A stretch of 31,712 bases of DNA from a virus. The notes under the pieces were generated by a model. It was not told the origin of the DNA and did not search any database. It saw only the letters and a list, made by a program, of their open reading frames with translations. A program made the translations under genes and the position numbers. Within the stretch, counting starts at the first letter, position 1, and every line of letters begins with the position of its first letter. The stretch is from IMG/VR virus record IMGVR_UViG_3300017769_000071, positions 1-31,712 of that record. One strand, 5' to 3'. This document shows positions 17,203 to 24,167 of this stretch, in pieces.

Positions 17203-17908
17203 AGACATTATCGCTGAGTTGAATCGGGCTATCATTGAAAAAGAATATAAGCAGCCAGAACGTAAATATCTTGGCGCTTCATCTCTTGGTGACTCATGTT
17301 CTCGTAAACTTCAATATAGATACATAGGTCAACAAAAAGATTCTGATAAAGGGTTTCCTGCCAATACATTAAGAACATTTGCTCTGGGTCATACCATCGA
17401 AGATATGATGATTATGTACTTCCGTGACGCTGGCTTTGATCTCCGTACAGACAAACAAGGCGAACAATTTGGTTTTGAGACTGCCAATGGTGAAGTCCGT
17501 GGACATATTGACGGTGTAATATGTAGCGGTCCAGTACACCTCTCATACCCTATGTTATGGGAATGTAAGTCTGCATCTGACAAGAAGTTCAAAGAGTTCG
17601 TGCGTAAGGGTATGGCAGAAGCTAACCCAGTGTATGCAGCACAGGTTGCCTTGTATCAAGCCTACATGAACCTGTCAGACAATCCCTGCTGCTTTACTGT
17701 TTTGAATAAGAATACAAGCGAGATATACATAGAGCTTGTTCCGTTTAATCCGAATCTGGCACAAGCTACAAGCGATAAAGCGGTAAACATTATAAAGGCT
17801 ACACAGGCACAAGAGATGCTGCCTCGTGTGGCGCAAAACGATGACTACTTTGCATGTAAGTGGTGTGAGTTCCGCAACACTTGCTGGGAAAAAGAAGGGG
17901 TGGCGTGA
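17117..17908 (+). CDS. Cas4/RecB-type PD-(D/E)XK nuclease with Fe-S cysteines
   Basis: 263 residues from the third of three consecutive possible start codons (TTG 17111, ATG 17114, ATG 17117); AGGGA at 17106-17110 best serves 17117. Motifs: one Cys near residue 61 (GDSCSRKLQYRY), Asp near 132 in GHIDGVI, Glu and Lys near 149-151 in WECKSA, QVALYQAYM, and a C-terminal C-x2-C-x5-C (CKWCEFRNTC). This is the layout of Cas4 and AddB-like exonucleases in which four Cys hold a 4Fe-4S cluster. It probably resects dsDNA ends for the Sak4-like pathway encoded upstream. The start overlaps the preceding gene strongly. Confidence 0.85.
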   Translation: MFTQKNTLQTFLTSTEENQNNSITTSPSEDIIAELNRAIIEKEYKQPERKYLGASSLGDSCSRKLQYRYIGQQKDSDKGFPANTLRTFALGHTIEDMMIMYFRDAGFDLRTDKQGEQFGFETANGEVRGHIDGVICSGPVHLSYPMLWECKSASDKKFKEFVRKGMAEANPVYAAQVALYQAYMNLSDNPCCFTVLNKNTSEIYIELVPFNPNLAQATSDKAVNIIKATQAQEMLPRVAQNDDYFACKWCEFRNTCWEKEGVA

Positions 17909-17916
17909 ACCACCCC
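17897..17916. other. Hairpin at the nuclease stop codon
   Basis: GGGGTGG and CCACCCC pair perfectly over 7 bp with a six-base loop that contains the TGA stop of the nuclease gene. There is no T tract, so it is not an obvious terminator; it may limit translational coupling or protect an mRNA end between the nuclease and primase-helicase genes. A 19-codon reading frame with AGGA ahead of it follows at 17930. Confidence 0.4.
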
Positions 17917-17951
17917 ATAGGAAAAAACAATGCTTGATGAGGTACAATATA

Positions 17952-20120
17952 ATGAGTGTGGTAAGGTTTGGCAATACTACATCTGGTAGGTCGGCACATG
18001 ATTTAGTCGAAGAAATTTCTCGCAAGGTTCCAAGAACAGAACAAATTCGGATCTTGCAAGACACGTTTCCTGCTGGTCGCATCCATGGAAAAACATTTTA
18101 CATCGGGTCACTGCTTGGTGATCCGGGGCAATCATTGAAGATCGACATTGATCCACAGTCCGCGCACTTTATGCAAGGCCAAGATTTTAATGGCGGTGTT
18201 GGTGTCGGGGGTATCGTCAAGATATTGATGGAGGCCCGTGGCATGAAGATGCCAGAGATCAAGAACATGTTCTCTGATTATCTGGACAATGTGGAGCCGC
18301 AAATTGTTCGGGATAATGCGCCAATAGAAAATCCCATAAAGCCACAGTATAACGTGAACACTCCATATGATGCTGAGTATACATACACAACTGCTGACGG
18401 CGAGGTGTTGGTTTCTGTTAGGCGGTATAACGTCAAAGACATCGCTGGCAACCCAATGCTCAACACGAAGGGTAAGCCAAAGAAAGAGTTCAGACCTTTT
18501 GTTGAGGGGGCTGCGTACTCTAAGTTTCCTGACATCAGGCCGCTTTATAACATCCCAAACATTATGGCATCTGACCGTGTTGTATGGGTAGAGGGCGAGA
18601 AATGTGCAGATGCTCTAAACCATGCAGGATACACGGCAACATGTACAATTGGTGGTGCAGGGGCGCTCACAAAGAAAACAGCACCACAGTTTGACTTCTC
18701 CCCATTGCAAGGCAAGGAGCTAATCCTATGGCCTGACAATGACACAGGTGGCAAGAGGCTGGCTGATCTTATTCAGGACTTGGCTTTGGCTGCTAGCGCA
18801 AAGTCGGTAACAATGCTGACCCCACCTATGGGTAAGCCGGAGGGCTGGGATGCTGCTGACGCTTTGGCTGAAGGTTTCAACATTGAAAGCTTTGTCAACA
18901 CCAAGGCAAAGATCACCAAGACAAATATCAACCTGCTGGATGATTCGTTTTTGGTCAGTCGTTTTGAGGGCCACGCACCAGAACAAAAGTTCTTGATTGA
19001 AGGCACGTTTCCGTTAGGTGTACCCATTTTGTTTGCTGCTGCTGGTGACGCAGGTAAGGGCATGATGACGTTGGACATGGGCATGAAGATCGCATCGGGC
19101 AAACCCATGACTACTGCTTTCGGGGGGTTGGTCAAAGAGTTCGGTAACGTGGTGATCTTTACTGCGGAGGATGATGAGGCTGAAATGCACAGAAGGGTCG
19201 AAAGACTTGACCCGTTTGAAGAGCGAAGAGGCTACACCAATGATCTGAAGATTGTGTCATTACCCAATGTGGGCGGTGTGTTCGCTATCTTGAATGAGGT
19301 CGGGGGCGAGTTCGGGACAACCGAAGAGTTTGAGAAGATATACGAACAAATCATACAGATGAATAATCTGAAGCTGATTATCTTTGATCCGCTCGCATCT
19401 TTTGTACACGCTGATGTAAATGCTGACCCTGCTGCGGGTGCCGCCCTTACAGGTCTGCTGGCTAGGATAGCCACAGAAACAGGTGCATCTGTACTGGTTT
19501 GTCATCATATGACGAAGATCAAGGATGATGCAGTGGTCAAGACACCAGAACAAGCTCGTAACTTGATTCGGGGTACAACGGCTCTGGTTGACGGTGTGAG
19601 GTCATCATTTGCCATGTGGCAGGTAGATACAACCCGTGGCAAGAAAACATGTGAACGTCTGGGTCTACCATATCAACGCAATAGCTGCTTTGACGGGGCA
19701 GTGGTCAAGTCTAATGGTCCTGCTTCTCGTGACATCAGGCATTTTGTTCGGGATAGCATGACGGGCTTGCTGAAAGATCGCACCGAAGAAATCAAGGCTC
19801 TTAGCACTGGGTCCGCACTTGAGATGAAGCTGGACGCAATGGCTGACTGGATTATTCATTGTGAGCGCGAGGGTGTTGCTCTAACGCATATGAGCGGCAA
19901 CAACGGGGTGCATAAAAGATCTGAGGACGCTGATGCTCCTGAAATATTGCAGGGCATCGGGAAACAAACTTTGGAGAAATATGTTCGGGATCTACAACAA
20001 GCTAATCGTATTGATAAGTTCCAACTTACTGCGGCAGGAGGTAAGGTATGGCTAGGGGCAGTTAATGGTCCAATGAGTCGGGGTGAATATGAGCCTGTAA
20101 CAGCAAGAGATAATATATAG
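17952..20120 (+). CDS. Primase-helicase: TOPRIM plus RecA-fold ATPase
   Basis: 722 residues from ATG 17952, chosen because GAGG lies nine bases upstream; an in-frame ATG at 17937 and a GTG at 17826 inside the nuclease gene are less likely. An N-terminal domain (MQGQDFNGGVGVGGIV) resembles the domain before phage TOPRIM primases. TOPRIM follows with VEGEK near 212 and LWPDNDTGG near 260. The C-terminal RecA/RepA-like ATPase has a Walker A of form AAGDAGKGM near 361-371, where Gly follows the Lys instead of Ser/Thr, Walker B LIIFDP near 478 and an HH motif (VLVCHHMT). It would prime and unwind at the fork. No zinc finger is apparent, so primase activity is less certain than ATPase activity. Confidence 0.8.
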   Translation: MSVVRFGNTTSGRSAHDLVEEISRKVPRTEQIRILQDTFPAGRIHGKTFYIGSLLGDPGQSLKIDIDPQSAHFMQGQDFNGGVGVGGIVKILMEARGMKMPEIKNMFSDYLDNVEPQIVRDNAPIENPIKPQYNVNTPYDAEYTYTTADGEVLVSVRRYNVKDIAGNPMLNTKGKPKKEFRPFVEGAAYSKFPDIRPLYNIPNIMASDRVVWVEGEKCADALNHAGYTATCTIGGAGALTKKTAPQFDFSPLQGKELILWPDNDTGGKRLADLIQDLALAASAKSVTMLTPPMGKPEGWDAADALAEGFNIESFVNTKAKITKTNINLLDDSFLVSRFEGHAPEQKFLIEGTFPLGVPILFAAAGDAGKGMMTLDMGMKIASGKPMTTAFGGLVKEFGNVVIFTAEDDEAEMHRRVERLDPFEERRGYTNDLKIVSLPNVGGVFAILNEVGGEFGTTEEFEKIYEQIIQMNNLKLIIFDPLASFVHADVNADPAAGAALTGLLARIATETGASVLVCHHMTKIKDDAVVKTPEQARNLIRGTTALVDGVRSSFAMWQVDTTRGKKTCERLGLPYQRNSCFDGAVVKSNGPASRDIRHFVRDSMTGLLKDRTEEIKALSTGSALEMKLDAMADWIIHCEREGVALTHMSGNNGVHKRSEDADAPEILQGIGKQTLEKYVRDLQQANRIDKFQLTAAGGKVWLGAVNGPMSRGEYEPVTARDNI

Positions 20121-20130
20121 GGAGAATTGT

Positions 20131-20373
20131 ATGTCAAAATTACCAAATCGTAGACCGTGTGTAACTGAGGATGTGGGAATGGGTCTGTCTGTTACAGTTA
20201 GTTACCATCCAGAAACAGGTGAGTCTTGCGAAGTATTTATGTCGGGTCGGGGTAAGGCATCGGACAATCCCATGCAAGAAGCCCTGTACAACCTCGGAGT
20301 CAAAGCATCGAAGTTGATGCAGCACAAACCTTTAGCTGCTGAAGAAGAAGAGCAGCAGGCGTCTAACAAGTAG
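20131..20373 (+). CDS. Small conserved-looking phage protein (TSCPD-like segment)
   Basis: 80 residues with RBS GGGAG. The middle (TVSYHPETGESCEVFMSGRG, then a helix ending in KASKLMQH) recalls the TSCPD-like small proteins common in phages, similar to a C-terminal piece of ribonucleotide reductase; this is a low-confidence resemblance and no catalytic role can be claimed. The C-terminus is an acidic EEEEQQ tail. Its TAG stop lies inside an O2 element at 20365-20386, which fills the whole gap to the next ATG. Confidence 0.5.
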   Translation: MSKLPNRRPCVTEDVGMGLSVTVSYHPETGESCEVFMSGRGKASDNPMQEALYNLGVKASKLMQHKPLAAEEEEQQASNK

Positions 20374-20386
20374 AATTGTTCTTGTT
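20365..20386. promoter_or_regulatory. O2 palindromic element with fully paired variant arms
   Basis: AACAAG, ten central bases TAGAATTGTT, then CTTGTT. The arms pair 6 of 6 but differ from the usual AACCAG/CTGGTT, so both sides changed together. It spans the stop codon of the upstream gene and ends directly at the next ATG. Confidence 0.5.
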
Positions 20387-20581
20387 ATGCAGCACCCACC
20401 ACAAATTTTAATTCACCCGTACCCGGATCATGTCTTGATTACGATTGACGGAGTTCAGTATCGTAAACCAATGAAACCAGAACAAATGATCTGGTTATCT
20501 AAGCTGCTGCTAAAAGCGGTGTTGGAAACATACAGGGAGAACAAAGATGGCGAAAGCGAGGCACCACCGCAACTTGTATGA
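20387..20581 (+). CDS. Small protein of unknown function
   Basis: 64 residues. Begins QHPPQILIHPYPDHVLITID and ends with a helix and an acidic tail (ENKDGESEAPPQLV). No clear RBS, because the O2 element occupies the leader, so the O2 arm or a hairpin formed by it may control translation. Within the gene at 20475-20496 there is AACCAG, ten bases, CTGGTT, a perfect 6-bp O2-like dyad encoded by KPEQMIW. Overlaps the next gene by 35 bases. Family not recognised. Confidence 0.5.
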   Translation: MQHPPQILIHPYPDHVLITIDGVQYRKPMKPEQMIWLSKLLLKAVLETYRENKDGESEAPPQLV

Positions 20582-20783
20582 AGGCAAGAACGCAGGAGCT
20601 TCATCTATACATGGTATGGACCAAGTTCATGAACGAGAAAAAGAAGCGAACAGATTGGCCTCTCAAAAGGCCAGTGACATGTTGCCCCCTAACGCTTTTG
20701 CCGATGATATAGAGGATGACGATACAAAGCCATATCGTCCCAGTATAACGTGGATCCCAAGCAAGTCTGCAATAGACATGTAA
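20547..20783 (+). CDS. Small hydrophilic protein of unknown function
   Basis: 78 residues, with GGGAG about seven bases before the ATG. Basic N-terminus (KARHHRNLYEGK), a charged helix (VHEREKEANRLASQKA), then an acidic stretch (DDIEDDDTKPY). It looks like a small, soluble phage accessory protein and no fold is recognised. It is the last gene of the replication operon; the first O1 promoter begins ten bases after the stop. Confidence 0.5.
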   Translation: MAKARHHRNLYEGKNAGASSIHGMDQVHEREKEANRLASQKASDMLPPNAFADDIEDDDTKPYRPSITWIPSKSAIDM

Positions 20784-20792
20784 AATTAATGC

Positions 20793-20821
20793 TTGACATA
20801 TAGCAATCATTGCTATATACT
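20793..20821 (+). promoter_or_regulatory. O1-controlled promoter 1
   Basis: TTGACA (20793-20798), 17-base spacer, TATACT (20816-20821). The spacer holds GCAATCATTGC at 20803-20813, which extends to a perfect 19-bp palindrome TATAGCAAT-C-ATTGCTATA. A dimeric repressor here would block RNA polymerase directly. Downstream leader contains a GGGCC/GGCCC hairpin. Confidence 0.8.
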
Positions 20822-20874
20822 ACTCATATCGTTAATCCTCTAACCGGGGCCGTGGCCCTAGAAAGGTGGTCGAT

Positions 20875-21162
20875 ATGACCAATACAAAACCTAACCTTAT
20901 GTGGCTGGAGATTGAATACACAGCCGACACTGAATTGCTGAAAGAGAGAATTGATAAATTAAATCAATTCGCATCCAGCGCTGGTTTGTTATTTGAGGGA
21001 CAGGAGTTCTTCTTATATGAGCATAAGGGGCAAAAATATTTTGGCTTCCAAACTGGCTCATCCGGTACGTTTACTCATAGCTTAGATTGGGGGCATTGGT
21101 TTGATCTTGATTATCATGCTGCGAAGAATGCTCCGACATTAGAGGAGTTAGTACACGGTTAA
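20875..21162 (+). CDS. Small protein of unknown function
   Basis: 95 residues from ATG 20875, chosen over a GTG at 20866 because of the AAAGGTGG RBS. Alternating beta and helix: LMWLEIEYTADTELLKERID, then FASSAGLLFEGQEFFLYEHK and a Trp/His-rich end (DWGHWFDLDYHAAK). No family is recognised. It forms a one-gene transcription unit with its own O1 promoter upstream and a strong terminator immediately downstream, the typical form of an accessory (moron-like) gene. Confidence 0.55.
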   Translation: MTNTKPNLMWLEIEYTADTELLKERIDKLNQFASSAGLLFEGQEFFLYEHKGQKYFGFQTGSSGTFTHSLDWGHWFDLDYHAAKNAPTLEELVHG

Positions 21163-21166
21163 TATT

Positions 21167-21208
21167 ATGCCCGCTAATTAAGTCGAATTAACGGGCATGT
21201 ATTTTTTT
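21167..21208 (+). terminator. Rho-independent terminator
   Basis: ATGCCCG at 21167-21173 pairs with CGGGCAT at 21192-21198, with an inner TAATT/AATTA stem, followed by seven Ts. It ends the unit at 20875 just before the next promoter. Confidence 0.8.
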
Positions 21209-21210
21209 GC

Positions 21211-21240
21211 TTGACACTATGCAAACACTACATGTATAAG
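21211..21240 (+). promoter_or_regulatory. O1-type promoter 2, degenerate operator
   Basis: TTGACA at 21211-21216 and TATAAG at 21235-21240 with an 18-base spacer (or GTATAA with 17). The spacer has GCAAACACTAC at the O1 position, so only the left half-site is intact. It may escape or only weakly obey the O1 regulator. Confidence 0.65.
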
Positions 21241-21272
21241 CTATACATAACTATCAAACGAGAGGTAAAGAC

Positions 21273-21470
21273 ATGGATAACGATCAGATCAATGAGTTGA
21301 GGAAGATGAGCCGTGTAGACGTTGTTTACATATATGAGGAGGTTCACGATCTCTTAAACAGCAAGGATTGGGCAGAGCAGTCATACAAAGCTTCAAGGTT
21401 GTTGGGCATGCTGGCTCACAATTTTCATGCAGACACAGGCCACAAGATTGGCACTGTAGCGGAGTTGTAA
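21273..21470 (+). CDS. Small helical protein of unknown function
   Basis: 65 residues, leader and RBS of the type GAGAGGTAAAGAC that recurs in this region. Three short helices (QINELRKMS, VYIYEEVHDLLNSK, YKASRLLGMLAHNFHAD). No family recognised. First gene of a three-gene unit, with one base between its stop and the next ATG. Confidence 0.5.
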   Translation: MDNDQINELRKMSRVDVVYIYEEVHDLLNSKDWAEQSYKASRLLGMLAHNFHADTGHKIGTVAEL

Positions 21471-21471
21471 G

Positions 21472-21879
21472 ATGAAACGTAGCATTACAATTTATCGCAC
21501 ACCCACAGATGAGTGGTGGGCAAAGACGCTAGAGAATTTGTGGGTCACAGTTCTTGAGGGCGGCAGTAACTATTGGGTAGACAAGATTGACTACGACATG
21601 CCTGAAGGCATGTTGTTCAAGGACGATCTGCCAAGTTTGAAGAGCGGCGCACATCTCGCAGAAAATTTTGAGGTGAAGATCCATCATGGCTCCGATGGTT
21701 GGGAGCCGGATGATCAAGGTGAAGTAGAAACAGTAAAGACATTTGACGTTATGTATCAGGGTATCAATCGTCTGCCTGATAAGTTGAAACTCGTTATTGC
21801 TGATGATGGCGATTGGGATGCTAATGACGCTGATCATATCTTTCAGCTAGGTGTGTTTGGAGAGGTTCGTTATGGATAA
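21472..21879 (+). CDS. Conserved phage protein with GGSNYWV motif
   Basis: 135 residues. The segment LWVTVLEGGSNYWVDKI near residues 24-40 is a motif I know from many unrelated phages (ALEGG-x-x-YW), whose proteins have no assigned function. The middle is acidic and Trp-rich (HHGSDGWEPDDQGE) and the end repeats the acidic Trp theme (IADDGDWDANDAD). It overlaps the next gene by eight bases, so the two should be coupled. Unknown role in early infection. Confidence 0.55.
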   Translation: MKRSITIYRTPTDEWWAKTLENLWVTVLEGGSNYWVDKIDYDMPEGMLFKDDLPSLKSGAHLAENFEVKIHHGSDGWEPDDQGEVETVKTFDVMYQGINRLPDKLKLVIADDGDWDANDADHIFQLGVFGEVRYG

Positions 21880-22063
21880 TTACGAGGTTATAGTGATCAA
21901 GCATTGGTCAGGTAAAACATATAATGTGAATTTGGCTTCTTTTGACAAGAAGGGCTATGGCGTGAGTTACGGCAAAGCATTCAATGTTTCAAAGAAAGAA
22001 GCTGATAAGGAGGCGAAACGTGTCGCCGATTTGTATGGTGTAAAAGAAATTATTTATACTTAG
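21872..22063 (+). CDS. Small basic protein of unknown function
   Basis: 63 residues from ATG 21872, chosen over an in-frame GTG at 21851 because GGAGAGG lies seven bases before it. Beta-hairpin-like N-terminus (YEVIVIKHWSGKTYNVNLAS) followed by a basic helix (FNVSKKEADKEAKRVADLYG). It could be a small nucleic-acid- or host-protein-binding factor, but nothing specific supports that. Followed by a T-rich run and then O1-type promoter 3. Confidence 0.5.
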   Translation: MDNYEVIVIKHWSGKTYNVNLASFDKKGYGVSYGKAFNVSKKEADKEAKRVADLYGVKEIIYT

Positions 22064-22075
22064 TCATTTTTTTTA

Positions 22076-22104
22076 TTGACAAGTATGCAATGACTTCTTA
22101 TATT
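22076..22104 (+). promoter_or_regulatory. O1-type promoter 3
   Basis: TTGACA at 22076-22081, 17-base spacer, TATATT at 22099-22104. The spacer has GCAATGACTTC at 22087-22097, which keeps the left half of the O1 repeat and the final C only. Drives the gene at 22149. Confidence 0.75.
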
Positions 22105-22148
22105 GACTATACAAGACTATCAACCAAAATGTTAGAGAGGTAAAAACA

Positions 22149-22907
22149 ATGGTTGCGAAAAAAACAAATGAGACTATTGAGATCCATAGTGTAAAGCGTG
22201 GAAACATTACTTTGCGTATGATTGGTCAGACGCCGCTGTACTTCAACAGCATGTCTGCGAAGGCCATGCGTGATCTTCTTGTGGGAGGTGGCAGAAAAAC
22301 CGCCGCTGAAAAAAGGGAGATCAAACACAATCCTGAACAGGAGTTTCGTGAGAGTGTGTATACCAAGCCTGATGGCGATACTTATCTTTGCTTCCCCGCG
22401 CCGGGTGTAAAGAGTGCCATGGCTACGGCAGCACTGGAAACTGCTGGCATCAACAAGACAAATGTTAATCGTGGCATTTTTGTGCCGGGTGATCACATTC
22501 AGATTTGGGGCAAGCCTTACCTGAAGATGGACATCGTAAGATCGGCTGACATGAATAAGACGCCAGATGTTCGTACTCGTGCATTCCTGCCTGATTGGGT
22601 TGCTGAAATTAACATCAAGTATGTTGTGCCTACTTTCAGCGCTCATTCCATTATGTCTCTTTTGAATAACGCAGGGGCAATGGTGGGCATTGGTGACTTC
22701 CGTCAGGAAAAGGGTCGTGGTTCTTATGGCACCTTTGCAGTCGCTAGTTCTGAGGATATGGGTGAGTATCAAGAGTTGTGGGACAGCATTACACAGGAAA
22801 GTCGTGAGGTCCAAAAACTTGCGATGGAAAATCCTGATTACGCTGATGAAAAGACTGCTGAATTAATGCAGTTCTTACAAGAAGAAAGGGTGCGTAGAGC
22901 AGCCTAA
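22149..22907 (+). CDS. Conserved phage protein of unknown function, 252 residues
   Basis: The pattern LRMIGQTPLYFNSMSAKAMR, then NPEQEFRESVYTKPDGDTYL, FPAPGVKSAMATAA and finally AMVGIGDFRQEKGRGSYG matches a family I have seen in many siphoviruses and podoviruses, always annotated hypothetical. It has a beta-alpha organisation and no recognisable catalytic motif. An RNA- or DNA-binding fold is possible but not shown. It is a one-gene unit with its own promoter at 22076 and a strong composite terminator at 22912, which indicates high, isolated expression. RBS GAGAGG. A long reverse-strand frame over this gene is a shadow. Confidence 0.7.
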   Translation: MVAKKTNETIEIHSVKRGNITLRMIGQTPLYFNSMSAKAMRDLLVGGGRKTAAEKREIKHNPEQEFRESVYTKPDGDTYLCFPAPGVKSAMATAALETAGINKTNVNRGIFVPGDHIQIWGKPYLKMDIVRSADMNKTPDVRTRAFLPDWVAEINIKYVVPTFSAHSIMSLLNNAGAMVGIGDFRQEKGRGSYGTFAVASSEDMGEYQELWDSITQESREVQKLAMENPDYADEKTAELMQFLQEERVRRAA

Positions 22908-22911
22908 GAAA

Positions 22912-22993
22912 AGAGGGGCGGCGACTTTGGCAAATTTGACGGCACTTTCAGTGGTAAACTCCCCGTCATCTGTTGTCGCCCCTCTGTTTTTTT
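22912..22993 (+). terminator. Composite terminator with inner hairpin
   Basis: AGAGGGGCG at 22912-22920 pairs with the CGCCCCTCT that precedes a run of seven Ts (22987-22993). Within the loop GACGG (22939-22943) pairs with CCGTC (22963-22967). The large loop is uncommon for a simple terminator and may form a structured 3' end of the upstream mRNA. The pentamer array begins a few bases later. Confidence 0.7.
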
Positions 22994-22996
22994 ATG

Positions 22997-23630
22997 TATA
23001 GGGTCGCGGTTAGATATGTTTAGTTCTGGTATGGCGAGGCGGTTTTGGCATGTACTGGGCAGGTAAGTTCGGGAATGGCGGGTTATGTTTTGGTGCGGCG
23101 AGGCGGTTGTGGTTTGACGGCTTCCGGTGTTTTCTGGTCGGTTCCGGCCCGGCTGGGTAGGGTCTGTTACGGCGGTTTCGGTATGGTCAGGTCTGTTAGG
23201 GCTACATGGGTTTAGGCAAGGCGGTTCAGGAAAGTTTCGGTCTGGATCGGCACGGCACGGCTAGTTACGGCAAGGCGGTTTAGACGGGGCATGTTATGGT
23301 ATCTATGTTTTGGTCAGGTCGGGCGTGTTCGGGCTGGTTCAGTTAAGGCGGTTTCGGTATGGTTTGTTGAGGTCCGGTTATGCGCGGCAAGTTTAGTCGG
23401 TCATGGTTGGGAGAGGTGAGGTCAGGTCAGATCAGGTGCGGCGCTTTGTGGCGGTTCTGGTAGGTCAGGTCTGATAGGTTTAGGATGGCGGGTCAAGGCG
23501 GTTAAGGCCGGTTAAGGCGGGGTACGTCCGGTTAAGTTCCGGTGTGTTGGGTCTAGGTGTGTCATGGCGGTCTAGTTGAGGTGTGATGTGGCAGAGCAAA
23601 GTGTGTTCTGTCGGGTTCAGTCAAGGTAAT
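22997..23630. repeat. Degenerate G/T-rich five-base word array, non-coding
   Basis: About 630 bases made of short G-rich words. GGCGGTT occurs eight times and GGTCAGGTC four times, and a 17-base unit is exactly repeated at 23171-23187 and 23347-23363. The words keep a five-base phase over long runs: between 23491 and 23570, 15 of 16 consecutive pentamers start with G, and between 23226 and 23275 eight of ten end in GG. One sampled line (23161-23220) is about 38% G, 32% T, 15% A and 15% C. Stops occur in all frames and no credible gene exists on either strand. It lies between a terminator and an O2 element. Function unknown. Confidence 0.8.
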
Positions 23631-23649
23631 AAGTAAAATTGTTCGTGTG
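23628..23649. promoter_or_regulatory. O2 element, core conserved, arms poor
   Basis: AATAAG, TAAAATTGTT, CGTGTG. The core is conserved but the arms pair poorly. It closes the pentamer array and lies 17 bases before the next ATG. No -35 box is found at 17 bases, so it is not an evident sigma70 promoter. Confidence 0.4.
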
Positions 23650-23666
23650 AAAAAAAGGAGGGCAAA

Positions 23667-24167
23667 ATGGCCTATTTTTCAAAAAAGACTAAACAGAGAA
23701 TAATGGATGACTACCTGAATTTAACAGGTCGGAATATCTATGTTCCCGAAGAATTTTTGTTGTGGTTGAAGGATCAACCAGATCATGAAGCGCATAAGGC
23801 GTTCTGGGGAACCAATGACGAAGATGCTGCAATGCAGTGGCGTATTGATCTGGCGCGAAGGTTCGCATCCGGCCTACGCATCGTTGCCAAGACAGAAGTG
23901 ATTGAAAGCGAAATGCGCCGTGTTAAGGTTACTGAGTACCCGGCGTATATCTCTCCGGTCACAACAAGGCGTCAGGGAGGGGGCTATGAGCCTTTTAATC
24001 CTAATAGCGAAGAATCACAGGCCGAATTACGCCGTCAGGCGGGGGTTGCATTGGCAGCATGGCTTAATCGCTATCGTGGCGCGGCTGAGAACGTTGGCTT
24101 GGACATGACGCCAATTGAGCGCATAGCAGAAATGTTGCGCGATGAAAAAGTGGAGGCCGCTGAATAG
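23667..24167 (+). CDS. Conserved phage protein of unknown function, 166 residues
   Basis: Strong RBS (AAGGAGGG). Residues about 36-70 (DQPDHEAHKAFWGTNDEDAA, then MQWRIDLARRFASGL) match a pattern I recall from alphaproteobacterial phage and prophage proteins, DPxHPAHxWFxWDDxxAAxxYRxxxAR, followed by a basic VRR-like strand and a GGGY-x-PF motif. Those proteins have no assigned function. The C-terminus is helical (RRQAGVALAAWLNRYRGAAE). It lies between the pentamer array and a structured intergenic region, upstream of the small terminase gene, so a link to packaging or DNA handling is possible but unproven. Confidence 0.6.
   Translation: MAYFSKKTKQRIMDDYLNLTGRNIYVPEEFLLWLKDQPDHEAHKAFWGTNDEDAAMQWRIDLARRFASGLRIVAKTEVIESEMRRVKVTEYPAYISPVTTRRQGGGYEPFNPNSEESQAELRRQAGVALAAWLNRYRGAAENVGLDMTPIERIAEMLRDEKVEAAE

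Noticed and set aside
17826-17951. N-terminal extension of the primase-helicase to GTG 17826
   Set aside because: It lies inside the nuclease gene, has no RBS and gives a basic, non-conserved-looking leader; ATG 17952 has GAGG.
22107-22814. Reverse frame of 235 residues
   Set aside because: Shadow of the well-supported gene at 22149, Cys/His-rich random composition, no RBS.
22997-23630. CRISPR array or satellite of fixed unit
   Set aside because: No constant repeat alternating with unique spacers; the words are short and degenerate with five-base phase.
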